A stretch of 31,247 nt of DNA from Cytophagales bacterium UBA2561 (GCA_002340355.1 DDLX01000039.1:1-31247); one strand, 5' to 3'. Shown: positions 1 through 8,259, numbered from the stretch's first letter. The notes: generated from the sequence alone by a model not told the origin. Numbers and translations: made by a program.

Positions 1-252
1 GAATTGAGATTGGATTTTGTGGCGGATTTTGCTGTACTAAAATGTCATGAAAGAATGAGGATTTTGCCTTATTTCCAAAGTCAATTTCGTGTGCTTTTTG
101 CGGAATTGAGATTGGATTTTGTTGTGCTAAAATGTCATGAAAGAATGAAGATTTTGCCTTATTTCCAAAGTCAATTTCGTGTGTTTTTTGTAGAATTGAG
201 ATTGGATTTTGTGGCGGATTTTGTTGAGCTAAAAGATCATCAAAGAAATTAG
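1..252. repeat. Coding tandem repeat, 102- and 90-base units
   Basis: A unit starting GAATTGAGATTGGATTTTGT begins at 1, 103 and 193. The first copy is 102 bases, the second 90 bases (12 bases missing, equal to four codons of the NPPQ segment), and the third is partial and diverges after about 225. Lengths are multiples of three, so the array keeps the minus-strand reading frame and adds or removes whole 30-34 residue units. The array may continue beyond the left edge. Confidence 0.85.
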
Positions 253-730
253 TCTTTGATTCTTCCCCAAATTCCAAATCAAGCAAAAATAATTCTTCAA
301 GAGTAGGAACTGGAGGTAAAGTTTGAATTGGTTCTTCTTTGGATTCAGGTTGAGCGGCTTTTGGCTCAGGTTCTTCAGGGGCTTTATCTTGTTGTTTTTC
401 AGGTTCTACTGGAGGTGGCTCAGTCTCTTTTTCAGGATTTTCTAATTTATCAAAGGCATTAGTTTCCTCTTCTTTAAGAACTTCAGTCAGATCTGTGACA
501 GTAGTATTTGGGTTATAATTTTGGACTAAAATTTTTTGTAGCAAGTCCCTATCTGCTACGTGAACCGAAGCTGAGCGAATATTTTTTTGAGAAGTATCCA
601 GCTTAGCTGTTAGCACTCGAACTGCTTGAAAATAAGGATAATTACGTTGTAATTCCGCTAAAGATAAGTGGTGTTCTGTACTAACTGCCCCGGGATTCTT
701 GACCAGTTGTAAAAGCTCCTGTCTATCCAA
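1..730 (-). CDS. Repeat-containing protein downstream of lptE, 3' end outside window
   Basis: An open minus-strand frame of 243 codons runs off the left edge. No ATG lies at its head; the best start is the TTG at 730-728, which gives LDRQELLQLVKNPGAVS followed by LAELQRNYPYFQAVRVLTAKL. This NP...L.EL...YPYFQ opening is one I recognise from Bacteroidota proteins encoded just after lptE, whose C-terminal part usually looks TPR-like; that part is not in the window. Residues from about 80 to 135 are rich in E, P, K and Q and look disordered. From about residue 160 a 30-34 residue unit containing FFHDIL, QQNP and HEIDFGNKAKSS repeats up to the edge. It lies 102 bases downstream of lptE on the same strand and is probably cotranscribed. 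Function unknown. The strand is supported by the uninterrupted composition; a plus-strand frame over the repeats is only a shadow. Confidence 0.7.
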   Translation of the reverse strand, partial: MDRQELLQLVKNPGAVSTEHHLSLAELQRNYPYFQAVRVLTAKLDTSQKNIRSASVHVADRDLLQKILVQNYNPNTTVTDLTEVLKEEETNAFDKLENPEKETEPPPVEPEKQQDKAPEEPEPKAAQPESKEEPIQTLPPVPTLEELFLLDLEFGEESKTNFFDDLLAQQNPPQNPISILQKTHEIDFGNKAKSSFFHDILAQQNPISIPQKAHEIDFGNKAKSSFFHDILVQQNPPQNPISI

Positions 731-832
731 AAGTATGCCTATTTTGTGGTGATTTACGAAGTTTAAAAAACAAAAAAATGGTTATTTTTTAGAAAAAACA
801 AAATTTTGGTTCAAATTTTACTCGAAAATTTC

Positions 833-1375
833 TTACCAATCAGCTACAGTTTGATTAAAGATATTCTGAATAATTTGTTCAAAAATTTCATCAATAAGCT
901 CATTTTCAACATCTGATAGGCTCGCATTGGCATCAAAATCAGCAAACTGAGAAAAGGATTTATCAAAATCTTTATCGTCTTGTACAGTATTGGTATATTG
1001 AACTTGAATATTTATAGTAAGTCTTTGTTGACCAGCTACTTCAGTAAATAACTCATTAGGATCAGCATTATTGTTTGAAGTTGGTGCAACAGGCGTGACC
1101 GCATACCCAATAATTGCGCCTTCAATCATTAAATGCCCGTTATCAGGAACAACTGCCAATCGTGTGTTTCGTTGATAATAATCTCGTAAACGCTCCGTAA
1201 AATCGACCTCAATATTCGCAGGACCTGCGGGAACATCTAGGAAAAAATTTTGAACTGAAATTGTTTTAGCTGATTCAGGTAAAACACCACCCCTAAATGA
1301 AAATCTTGGTGGAGCAGAACATCCAAATAATAAAGCTAATAGACAAAAATAAATAAGACCTTTGAATATGCTCAT
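833..1375 (-). CDS. lptE: LptE-like LPS-assembly lipoprotein
   Basis: A protein of 180 residues. The N-terminus is a lipoprotein signal with a Leu-Phe-Gly-Cys lipobox, Cys19 being the lipidated residue. The mature part follows the Bacteroidota LptE pattern: FSFRGG, then a TISVQNFF strand, a FTERLRDYYQRNTRL helix, LMIEGAIIGYAVTPVAP, a RLTINIQVQYTN strand and a C-terminal FSQFADFDA...LIDEIFEQIIQNIFN. LptE plugs the LptD barrel in the outer membrane and helps insert lipopolysaccharide. The length fits the family and the ATG at 1375 puts the signal peptide right at the start. The downstream partner at 1-730 on the same strand matches the usual Bacteroidota neighbourhood. Confidence 0.88.
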   Translation of the reverse strand: MSIFKGLIYFCLLALLFGCSAPPRFSFRGGVLPESAKTISVQNFFLDVPAGPANIEVDFTERLRDYYQRNTRLAVVPDNGHLMIEGAIIGYAVTPVAPTSNNNADPNELFTEVAGQQRLTINIQVQYTNTVQDDKDFDKSFSQFADFDANASLSDVENELIDEIFEQIIQNIFNQTVADW

Positions 1376-1595
1376 TTTTCTAAAAAAATCGAATAGTATT
1401 TTCGGGCAAAGCTAAGCAAAATAAATGCTATCTTTTTAAAGGTTGAAGATTAAAAATAGCAAGAATCATATAATTAATGTGTGAAGCTTATAAAAGTTAT
1501 CTTATAAAGATGAAAATCACTATAAGTATGGAGCTTTTCTTAGATATTATCAAAGAGAAACTTAACTTCTTGAAAATCGAATATTATCATTAGAC

Positions 1596-1958
1596 TTATT
1601 GAGGAAAGTCATCTGTTTTCCATTGTTTTAGTATCTGGATTAGTGCTGTCTTCTGCTCAGAACCTCCAAAGGGCATAAATCCTTGATCGGATGGGTCTCG
1701 TTGAATTCTATCTAAAATTAAATTTATGTCATTTTTGGTATTCGTATAAAGTGTATAATTCGTTTGGTTACCTCCATTAAGATGACAAGATTTACAATGT
1801 TCTTCAATCAAAGGTTTGACTTGTGTGGCAAATGAAACGCCTGTAACTTCTTCAGGGATAGGAATATCATTGTCTTTATCATCATCAGAACAACTTGCAA
1901 CTAATGTTAAGGTTATTAAACTACCTGCAAGACAGAAATATTTAAAATAGTTATTCAT
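1596..1958 (-). CDS. Small c-type cytochrome lipoprotein
   Basis: A protein of 120 residues from the ATG at 1958; a longer in-frame start at 2000 would put 14 residues ahead of an otherwise good lipoprotein signal, so it is rejected. The signal ends in Val-Ala-Ser-Cys (Cys23), followed at once by S-D-D-D-K-D. In Bacteroidota an acidic stretch right after the lipidated Cys is a known export signal to the cell surface, so the protein may face outward. One heme c motif, CKSCH (55-59), is visible, and Met95 in GFMPFGG is a plausible distal ligand. The segment from FATQVKPLIEEHCKSCH to the C-terminus resembles the short single-heme domain seen in planctomycete- and Bacteroidota-type cytochromes. 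It probably carries one electron; partners are not visible nearby. Confidence 0.8.
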   Translation of the reverse strand: MNNYFKYFCLAGSLITLTLVASCSDDDKDNDIPIPEEVTGVSFATQVKPLIEEHCKSCHLNGGNQTNYTLYTNTKNDINLILDRIQRDPSDQGFMPFGGSEQKTALIQILKQWKTDDFPQ

Positions 1959-2169
1959 AATAGAGTAAGATTTTAGGAATAGATTCATGCCTAAGAACAA
2001 AACTTAACAAATTTTGTTTTGCTTTTCTATTCAGAATTATGTAGAGTCTTTAAATATGTTTATTTGATATAATAAACTGAAAATGATTTTTTTATGAAGT
2101 TCAAAACACTGGATTATTCTTTAGAATGTGTGTTGAAACATTCATTTTGAAAATGACATAAAAAGACAA

Positions 2170-2207
2170 AAATCCCTTCATAATTTTTAAAAATTATGAA
2201 GGGATTT
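2170..2207 (-). terminator. Perfect palindrome, terminator of the 2235-3329 gene
   Basis: Two 19-base arms (2170-2188 and 2189-2207) are exact reverse complements with no spacer. The stem has a GGGA/TCCC base and is followed on the minus strand by a T-rich tail. It lies 28 bases after the stop codon of the minus-strand gene. The middle of the stem is all A/T, so the real loop is probably a few bases of it. Confidence 0.75.
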
Positions 2208-2234
2208 AATCAAACTATAAATAATTATTGAGCA

Positions 2235-3329
2235 TTAGTTTTGTAAAGCATCAGGAATGCCATCGCCATCTTCGTCACCATCTTTTCCAATTTCTAGGTT
2301 AGTAGGTGTGACATCATTCAGAATTTGCTTTAATTTTTTGCTAATCTCTTGACTATTCATTTCTCCTGTATCATAGATTTGTTGCAAATCAATCAGATGC
2401 ATTGCAAGTTTTAATTGCATATCTGCTGCGGATTGTTCCATTTCCATCTCACTAATTTTCAGCATATTATCTACTTCTTGGTCTACATTTCCTTGTACTA
2501 ATGATTCGACAGCTTCGACCATTCGATTGAGGATACGATAAACTGCTCCTGTTGAAAAACCACCTAAAATTGCTAGGGTAGGTCTGACAAAAGCTTCACT
2601 GCTAGAAATAGCAGTCATTTGGGAAGTATCAAAATTTAATAATTCGGATAAAATCATACCCGAAACAATTCCTAGTACAAAACGAGTCCAGTAAGTAGGT
2701 TCATATTTAGGATCAAATGTTCCTTGTGATAGGTATTTATTCGCTTGGAATAAGGCATAAAACGCTCCACCAATGGCGGAAGCAGATAGGATAAAGAGTA
2801 AATTAAGCAATAATTCAAATCCGCTTGATTCAAATAATCCCTTTGTAATGGATAATTTATTTACTTGGTCAGACAAGCTGACTGTAATCAAGGTTAGTAA
2901 GGCAATAAATGTTGCTAGCATCATGCGCCGAATAAAAGGAACGGGACCTAAAAAACTAAAGATACTTTTCTTGGTCTCTTCCAAAGAGAGCATAACAATT
3001 GTCTTTGGAGTTGCGGGAGCGATTTCTTTAGTTAAATGGTCATGAATAGTTGCCAAGTGTTTAATTTCCTTGGTTTCAATTAATTCTTCTTCCTGTGTTT
3101 TCTTTCTTACAGGTATTCCATCCTCTTTAATTCCTGCGCGAGGATCATGGTTTTCAGCTATCGTCTCAAGTCTTCGGATTAATCCAGGTGGAACATGAAT
3201 CCCATTTTGAAAGGCATATTTCGACATTTCCATACACTCCTTAATGAGTTGCTCCTTCATAGTTGCTTGAGAGTAATCGAAATTATGTAAGATGTTGTTG
3301 TGTAGTTGTGTAGATTTTTTCGTTGTCAT
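2235..3329 (-). CDS. Four-helix membrane protein with Ca-binding-like C-terminal tail
   Basis: A protein of 364 residues with no family I can name. The N-terminal 120 residues are hydrophilic and lack a signal peptide. Four hydrophobic segments follow: about 130-152 (FIRRMMLATFIALLTLITVS), 170-194 (LLLNLLFILSASAIGGAFYA), 214-232 (TRFVLGIVSGMILSELL) and 247-266 (VRPTLAILGGFSTGAVY). After a charged helical stretch the protein ends in DGDEDGDGIPDALQN, which has the DxDxDGxxD spacing of thrombospondin type 3 or dockerin-like calcium loops. That motif is usually found outside the cell, yet four helices with no signal peptide would place both ends on the same side. It is transcribed away from mutA-like gene 3699 and ends in its own palindromic terminator. 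Confidence 0.7.
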   Translation of the reverse strand: MTTKKSTQLHNNILHNFDYSQATMKEQLIKECMEMSKYAFQNGIHVPPGLIRRLETIAENHDPRAGIKEDGIPVRKKTQEEELIETKEIKHLATIHDHLTKEIAPATPKTIVMLSLEETKKSIFSFLGPVPFIRRMMLATFIALLTLITVSLSDQVNKLSITKGLFESSGFELLLNLLFILSASAIGGAFYALFQANKYLSQGTFDPKYEPTYWTRFVLGIVSGMILSELLNFDTSQMTAISSSEAFVRPTLAILGGFSTGAVYRILNRMVEAVESLVQGNVDQEVDNMLKISEMEMEQSAADMQLKLAMHLIDLQQIYDTGEMNSQEISKKLKQILNDVTPTNLEIGKDGDEDGDGIPDALQN

Positions 3330-3698
3330 AATTATTAGTTAAAACTGTGAGTTAGAGAGTGAATTTAAAAATTGTTTGAATGAATAATTTTTTGAAAAAA
3401 ATTATCCTAAAGTTAAGATTTTATTTAGAAAATTCGAAGAGAAATCTATTTTTATTGCTTTTTTTCAAAAATTGTTGCAAAATATATATTTACGAAAATT
3501 AATCGAATGTATTTTTTATCCTAAATCCAAAACAGTATAAAGAATTTAATCCTCTACAAGAGAATCAAGATAAAATTTGTTATTTTCCATACTTTTAAGA
3601 AAATATATTGTAGTTTTCCGTTTGTTTTGGTGGTCATTCAAAAATTGTTATAATCGTTAGTTGAGCATCAAACAAATCAAATCTAAATTTATCACCCC
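3330..3698. other. Divergent intergenic region without a gene
   Basis: 369 bases of very AT-rich DNA lie between two divergent genes. No ORF with coding character, RNA gene or strong stem-loop is seen. Both neighbours must have promoters here, but no copy of the Bacteroidota TTG / TAnnTTTG promoter with correct spacing stands out clearly enough to call. Confidence 0.5.
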
Positions 3699-4859
3699 AT
3701 GAATTCGAATAATTTATTCTCAGAATTTCCGAAACCAACTAAAGCTGAGTGGAAAACAAAGGTTATCAAAGACTTACGAGGAGCAGATTTTGACGAAAAA
3801 TTAGTTTGGAATACTGCCGAAGATATTATGCTTGAGCCTCTCTATGACCAAACAGATACTGAAAATTTAGACTATTTACAAAATTACTTAGCAGGAAAAT
3901 CTGAAGCTCCTGCAGAAGAAATGCCTTACCGACATTGGAAAAGCCGTCAGAAAATTGCTGTATCAGTAGGAGGTGAAAAGATGGCTAATCAAACGGCTTT
4001 ATTTGCTTTGGAACAGGATAGTGAAGAAGTCGTTTTTGTGCTTGATGACCCACAAAAAATTGATTTTGAAACCGTAATGCAAAAAATTGAATTAGCATTT
4101 TGTACGGTTTCATGGGAAGTTCCAACAAAAAATACTTTAGGATTCCTCGAAAATTATCTCCAATTTTTAGCTAAAAAATCGATTGATTTAGAAAAAGTTA
4201 CAGGAAATTTAGAAATTAATGGCTCGGCTGTTTCTATGGATTTAATTTTAGAATTAATAGCCAAAACCAATGTTTTGCCTCAGTTTCGTCCTGTGATGCT
4301 TTCAAGTGTAGAAGAAATTTCTATCACAGATGAACTTACGGAACTTTGTTGGCAAACGGTCACTATTCTGGAAAAAGCAACTGCTCAAGAATTAGATATT
4401 AATACAGTACTAAATAGCTTGACATTCAATTTATTATGTCGGGTGAACTATTTTGAAGAAATTGCTAAATTAAGAGCATTACGCTTTTTATTAACTGAAA
4501 TTGCTCAAAGATATGTTGAAAATTATTCTGCCGAGTCGGTGTATATTGTAGCTCAAAGTAAAATTCGTACAGATGAAATGGCACAAGAAGATCCTTACCA
4601 AAATATGCTTTCGAATACTACTGAGGCGATGTCTGCAATTATTGGCGGTTGTAATTCCTTAGGTGTTCTACCTCATAATCAAGGTATTGAAGATATTTCT
4701 GCTTTCTCAGAGCGTATCGCCCGAAATGTTTCTAATTTACTACGAGAAGAATCTTACTTTGATAGTGTAATTGACCCTGCTTCAGGTTCATATTATATCG
4801 AAAAATTAACCGATAGATTTATGGAAACTACTTGGGAAAAACTTCAAAAAAAGAGTTAA
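3699..4859 (+). CDS. mutA: Methylmalonyl-CoA mutase small-subunit-like protein, short
   Basis: A protein of 386 residues matching the N-terminal TIM-barrel part of the methylmalonyl-CoA mutase small subunit: LFSEFPKPTKAEWKTKVIKDLRGADF at the start, the LVWNTAEDIMLEPLY substrate-side strand, and DPYQNMLSNTTEAMSAIIGG near the end. With MutB, MutA forms the B12-dependent enzyme that interconverts succinyl-CoA and methylmalonyl-CoA; the small subunit is not catalytic itself. Homologues I know are roughly 430-620 residues. This one stops right after YYIEKLTDRFMETTWEKLQKKS, so it lacks the C-terminal segment and any B12-binding-like domain. The large subunit is usually the next gene but is absent: a convergent DUF4112 gene starts 21 bases later. 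It may work with a distant MutB, or be a shortened remnant. Confidence 0.8.
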   Translation: MNSNNLFSEFPKPTKAEWKTKVIKDLRGADFDEKLVWNTAEDIMLEPLYDQTDTENLDYLQNYLAGKSEAPAEEMPYRHWKSRQKIAVSVGGEKMANQTALFALEQDSEEVVFVLDDPQKIDFETVMQKIELAFCTVSWEVPTKNTLGFLENYLQFLAKKSIDLEKVTGNLEINGSAVSMDLILELIAKTNVLPQFRPVMLSSVEEISITDELTELCWQTVTILEKATAQELDINTVLNSLTFNLLCRVNYFEEIAKLRALRFLLTEIAQRYVENYSAESVYIVAQSKIRTDEMAQEDPYQNMLSNTTEAMSAIIGGCNSLGVLPHNQGIEDISAFSERIARNVSNLLREESYFDSVIDPASGSYYIEKLTDRFMETTWEKLQKKS

Positions 4860-4880
4860 GATCATGATATAATTAGGGAA

Positions 4881-5258
4881 TTATTTAGGGGTCGTTTTTA
4901 TAGAATTTTTGATATGATAATTCCGAAATAATTCCCAATTTTTTCGATTACACTTGATAGACACATCTAAGATATCTCCAATTACGGGAACTAATCCTGC
5001 CAAAAAATCAATTAAAATATTAAATAACATTTGTCCAACCAATCTTGAGGGAATGTTATGACGAGACATTTCTATGACCATGACTAAGGAGATAATCCAC
5101 GTAAGTATATCACCCACAACAGGAACTAAACCAAGTAAAGGGTCAAGCCCGAAACGGATTTTTGTGCCTGGAATAACAAAAGCATCATCCAATAAACGAG
5201 TTAGGTTTTCCACCCATTTAAGTTGAGGGACATTTGAGGAAATAGAGGATTCTTGCAT
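4881..5258 (-). CDS. DUF4112 family membrane protein
   Basis: A protein of 125 residues from the ATG at 5258; the frame is open to a TTG at 5273 but the ATG is preferred. It has the typical DUF4112 double pattern: FGLDPLLGLVPVVGDILTWI and, about 45 residues later, LIDFLAGLVPVIGDILDVSIK, with hydrophobic helices in between and the closing NRKNWELFRNY. Each P-x-x-GD turn is conserved in the family. It is a small integral membrane protein of unknown function. It is convergent with the mutA-like gene (21-base gap). Confidence 0.85.
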   Translation of the reverse strand: MQESSISSNVPQLKWVENLTRLLDDAFVIPGTKIRFGLDPLLGLVPVVGDILTWIISLVMVIEMSRHNIPSRLVGQMLFNILIDFLAGLVPVIGDILDVSIKCNRKNWELFRNYHIKNSIKTTPK

Positions 5259-5424
5259 ATACTTAGGATTCAAAATTGGATAGAATAGAGGCTATAATTT
5301 TTAAGTCTTCGAAGATTTATCGGAATAAAAGCAAGATACGAATTTTGCACGATTTGTGTGGTATAAAAAAATAGAACCTTATTTCAAACCAATTTTATAG
5401 ACAAAAAGATAGATAAGAACACAG

Positions 5425-6651
5425 ATGAAAAGTACTATAAAGTTTGCGTTCACTCAAACAAAAAACAAACCTACACTTCACCTATTACAATTGAAGTTCG
5501 TAAATCCTCAGTATCCTACTTTTTTGGTATTCTTTTTCTTTTGTTTTTTTAAACTAGGATTTTCAGAGGTTTATGCCCAAAGTAATCCCTTAGATTCTAT
5601 ATCTCATACAACTGCCTTTCAAATTACACACCCAGAAGAAGGAGAGGTGACATTAGAAGACATTCGTGAGAATCAATTATTTCGAGAAAATGCCGTTAGA
5701 GAACATAATGCTTTGATTTTCACAGTAATCGTATGTTTTTTATTGGCTATTGCATTAATGTTTATAGGACAATTATATCGTCAGAAAAGGTTAGAAAATA
5801 AGAAATTGCAAGCTGAAATAGATGAATATCAAGCAACTTCGGGTAAGAAGATTCGGTATTTAGAACAAGCTCATGACCAACTTATCATCGAACACGCCGT
5901 ACTTGAAGAGCGGTATGCGAACCAAGAAGAACAACTCAAACAAGCCAAAGATGAGGCTGAAATAGCTCAAATTGAGTTTGAACGTTTCTTGAGTAATTCA
6001 TCGTATTATTTTACGGGACCTTTGAGTTCTCTGAAGGGATTAATTCAGGTGGCACATTTAGTCAAATCTTCCGAAAAATTATATCAACTGAACGAGCTTT
6101 TTGATAAAATGGATATTACGCTAAATCTTATTGATGGTTTAATTCAAAAACTTCTAATGTTAGAGCGTATTAAATCACGTAAATTAGCCGTTCGAAGAGT
6201 TAACTTTGAAAGATTACTTAATGAGTTAAAAAAGCACTTTACTAAACAAATTGCCGTTACTCAAATTGATTATAGTTATAAGATAGATACTTCTCAAACC
6301 GTCATGTTTTCAGAGGCAATACTACGGATTATCCTTGAAAACTTGATTGAAAACTCCATTCAGTTTAGTTCACGTCAGCACCATCCTTACGTATTTATTC
6401 ATATCGAAACAAATGATGACGAACTTTGCCTAAAAGTTTCAGATAACGGAGCAGGTATTCCAACAACTTATATTAACCGTATTTTTAATATGTATTATCG
6501 TGCTAGTGAACTTTCAAAAGGTTGTGGGCTAGGGCTTTATGTAGTAAGAGCAGCAGTTGATAAATTTAAAGGCTCTATTGATGTAGAAAGCACATCTGGA
6601 AAGTTTACTGAATTTACAATACGACTTCCACTTTACGGTACAACAAAATGA
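5425..6651 (+). CDS. Sensor histidine kinase-like protein lacking the phospho-accepting His
   Basis: A protein of 408 residues. A hydrophobic segment at 33-46 (signal or anchor) is followed by a short periplasmic part and a second helix at 97-115, then a coiled coil at 120-185 and a kinase module. The H-box reads FLSNSSYYFTGPLSSLKGL: aligned to the usual S-H-D-L-R-G-P-L, the histidine is Tyr194 (codon TAT at 6004). The ATPase half looks intact: N box LENLIENSIQFS (Asn306, Asn310), G1 DNGAGIP (340-346) and G2 GCGLGL (366-371). It therefore can probably bind ATP but cannot autophosphorylate in the ordinary way. No response regulator is adjacent. It may be a pseudokinase that pairs with another kinase, or phosphorylate by another residue. 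The unusually long polar N-terminus before the first helix leaves the exact start uncertain. Confidence 0.85.
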   Translation: MKSTIKFAFTQTKNKPTLHLLQLKFVNPQYPTFLVFFFFCFFKLGFSEVYAQSNPLDSISHTTAFQITHPEEGEVTLEDIRENQLFRENAVREHNALIFTVIVCFLLAIALMFIGQLYRQKRLENKKLQAEIDEYQATSGKKIRYLEQAHDQLIIEHAVLEERYANQEEQLKQAKDEAEIAQIEFERFLSNSSYYFTGPLSSLKGLIQVAHLVKSSEKLYQLNELFDKMDITLNLIDGLIQKLLMLERIKSRKLAVRRVNFERLLNELKKHFTKQIAVTQIDYSYKIDTSQTVMFSEAILRIILENLIENSIQFSSRQHHPYVFIHIETNDDELCLKVSDNGAGIPTTYINRIFNMYYRASELSKGCGLGLYVVRAAVDKFKGSIDVESTSGKFTEFTIRLPLYGTTK

Positions 6652-7362
6652 ATCTAAATAAGGTTGACTTTATTTTTATTTTTTAGTATTATTATATTGT
6701 ACTTAATTATTCCATCTAGCTAGTTGATTATCAGAATATTGTATTTTTTAGATAAAACGCTTACTTCCATAGGAAAATGCTACTTATATAAAATTAACAT
6801 ACTGATATTCAATGTTTTAGTTTTATCCAAAAAATACCTTACTTATTCTATTTTATGAAATTAGTACTTTCATAATTTTAATTTTATTTTTAACTTCGTG
6901 GTTTAGTAGGTAATTAATATAGTATTAAAGTGATTTTGAAACGGCTCATGGTGAAGGCTTATAGAATTTGTTGTTAGAGAACTAATCAAATTCTATAATA
7001 TTGTTAATAATTACATGAGTATTTTGGACCATAAGAACCTAATAAAGGAAGACAGACAAAAAAATTACTTTTCTGATTTCTGGACGCTGTTTTAACCATT
7101 TTTTTTCAATAAATTTAGCCCGCCAAAGTTGTCTAAAGAAATGTTCTAGAAAATGTAAAGACAGTGTTAATTTTCGGCACAATATTTATTGATAAATAAT
7201 ACGAAATGATGACAAAGTTTGGGAATTTTCTAAGAACCTTTTTTGTTTGATAGGGTTTTCTAGTTTAGGATTTCTAACAAAATTTTTCAATTTTTTAATA
7301 TCAATAATTTGAAAACTAATTTGCCTTTAAAATTTTATCCATACTCCATAAATGATTCTGTT
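6652..7362. other. Long AT-rich region without a recognised gene
   Basis: About 710 bases between the kinase-like gene and the lipoprotein gene. I found no ORF with protein-like composition, no tRNA and no known RNA family. The only clear structure is a 12-base-pair stem-loop at 6959-6998. The left part is extremely AT-rich; the part from about 6940 to 7200 has more mixed composition. Confidence 0.5.
6959..6998. repeat. Inverted repeat with 12-base arms
   Basis: TTATAGAATTTG at 6959-6970 is the exact reverse complement of 6987-6998, with a 16-base loop. There is no T-run after either arm and no nearby stop codon (the kinase-like gene ends about 310 bases upstream), so it does not look like an ordinary terminator. 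It could be an operator, an RNA structure or a chance feature of AT-rich DNA. Confidence 0.5.
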
Positions 7363-8259
7363 ATGAAGAAGCTATATGTTGTAGTTTTTGCGTTAGCCTT
7401 TTTATTTCGTTGCGGAGACGCACAGCCTGAAAGAAAACCCGAGGAAGGAGGAGCAAACGGAGGTGAGCAGTCAGTTGTTACACCTATTTCAGGAGAAATC
7501 ATCATTGATATTCTCCAATCTATTCCCTCCCCATTAGAGATTTCGCTTTTAATTAAGGAAATCGGAACGGAATACAATCGAGGTGATCTCAGTGACCACA
7601 CCTTCGTGACGAATTATAATACGAGTTTTAAACAGGCACTGAATTTAGGGGTATATAGTACTGACTTGGGTTATGCGAATTTGTACGGAAAAAATCAAGA
7701 TGTCATTGATTACTTGAATTCGGTAAAGAAGTTAGCCGATAACCTAAATATTGGGCAATTTTTCGATTATAATACGATTAAGCAATTAGCCCAAAGTAGC
7801 AATAATCTAGATTCTTTATTGCAGATGACTCAGCAGAACTTTGAGAAAATCAATGTTCATTTGCAAGAGCAACGCCGTGAAAATTTGAGTATTTTGATTT
7901 TGACAGGAGGTTGGGTAGAAGCCCTGTACCTCAGTACATTAGTTTATGACAAAACTCAAGATAAGCAACTACGGGAGAAAATTGGGGAGCAGAAAGTTGC
8001 TTTAGAGCAGATTCTATTAGTTTTAGATATTTATAAAACTAAGCCTAATTTTAGTAGCTTGATTAAGGACTTAAAAGAATTATCTAAGATTTATGCTCGT
8101 GTTAAAATCACGATTACAAAAGGTGAACCTATCATGATTGAAGAAAATGGTGAACTGATTATTAAACAAGGTAGTAAGAGTGAAGTAGAGATTGATGAAA
8201 AAGACCTTGAAAGCATTGCAAGTTTACTCAAATCTATTCGAAATAAAATCATTAAATAA
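7363..8259 (+). CDS. Conserved Bacteroidota lipoprotein, unknown function
   Basis: A protein of 298 residues from the ATG at 7363; the frame is open to a TTG at 7309 but only the ATG places the hydrophobic signal at the N-terminus. The signal MKKLYVVVFALAFLF is followed by Arg-Cys17, then a low-complexity linker with EEGGANGG, as in lipoproteins; Arg just before the Cys is not a standard lipobox. The mature part is mostly helical and holds a strongly patterned core: IPSPLEISLLIKEIG, FKQALNLGVYSTDLGYANLY, LADNLNIGQFFDYNTIKQLA, LILTGGWVEALYLS and REKIGEQK. I recognise this as a widespread Bacteroidota family without a known role. It is followed by a clear terminator and is probably monocistronic. 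Confidence 0.78.
   Translation: MKKLYVVVFALAFLFRCGDAQPERKPEEGGANGGEQSVVTPISGEIIIDILQSIPSPLEISLLIKEIGTEYNRGDLSDHTFVTNYNTSFKQALNLGVYSTDLGYANLYGKNQDVIDYLNSVKKLADNLNIGQFFDYNTIKQLAQSSNNLDSLLQMTQQNFEKINVHLQEQRRENLSILILTGGWVEALYLSTLVYDKTQDKQLREKIGEQKVALEQILLVLDIYKTKPNFSSLIKDLKELSKIYARVKITITKGEPIMIEENGELIIKQGSKSEVEIDEKDLESIASLLKSIRNKIIK

Noticed and set aside
1..252. Repeats that could be a CRISPR array, or a plus-strand protein
   Set aside because: The units are contiguous tandem copies without unique spacers and fit the minus-strand protein in frame; the plus-strand frame is only the mirror of those repeats.
5425..6651. Ordinary two-component kinase
   Set aside because: The acceptor histidine is replaced and no response regulator is adjacent, so a plain two-component call would mislead.
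7309..7362. Longer N-terminus from a TTG start for the lipoprotein
   Set aside because: It would bury the signal peptide behind 18 polar residues; the ATG at 7363 fits a lipoprotein. The same reasoning was used at 15864 and 5273.
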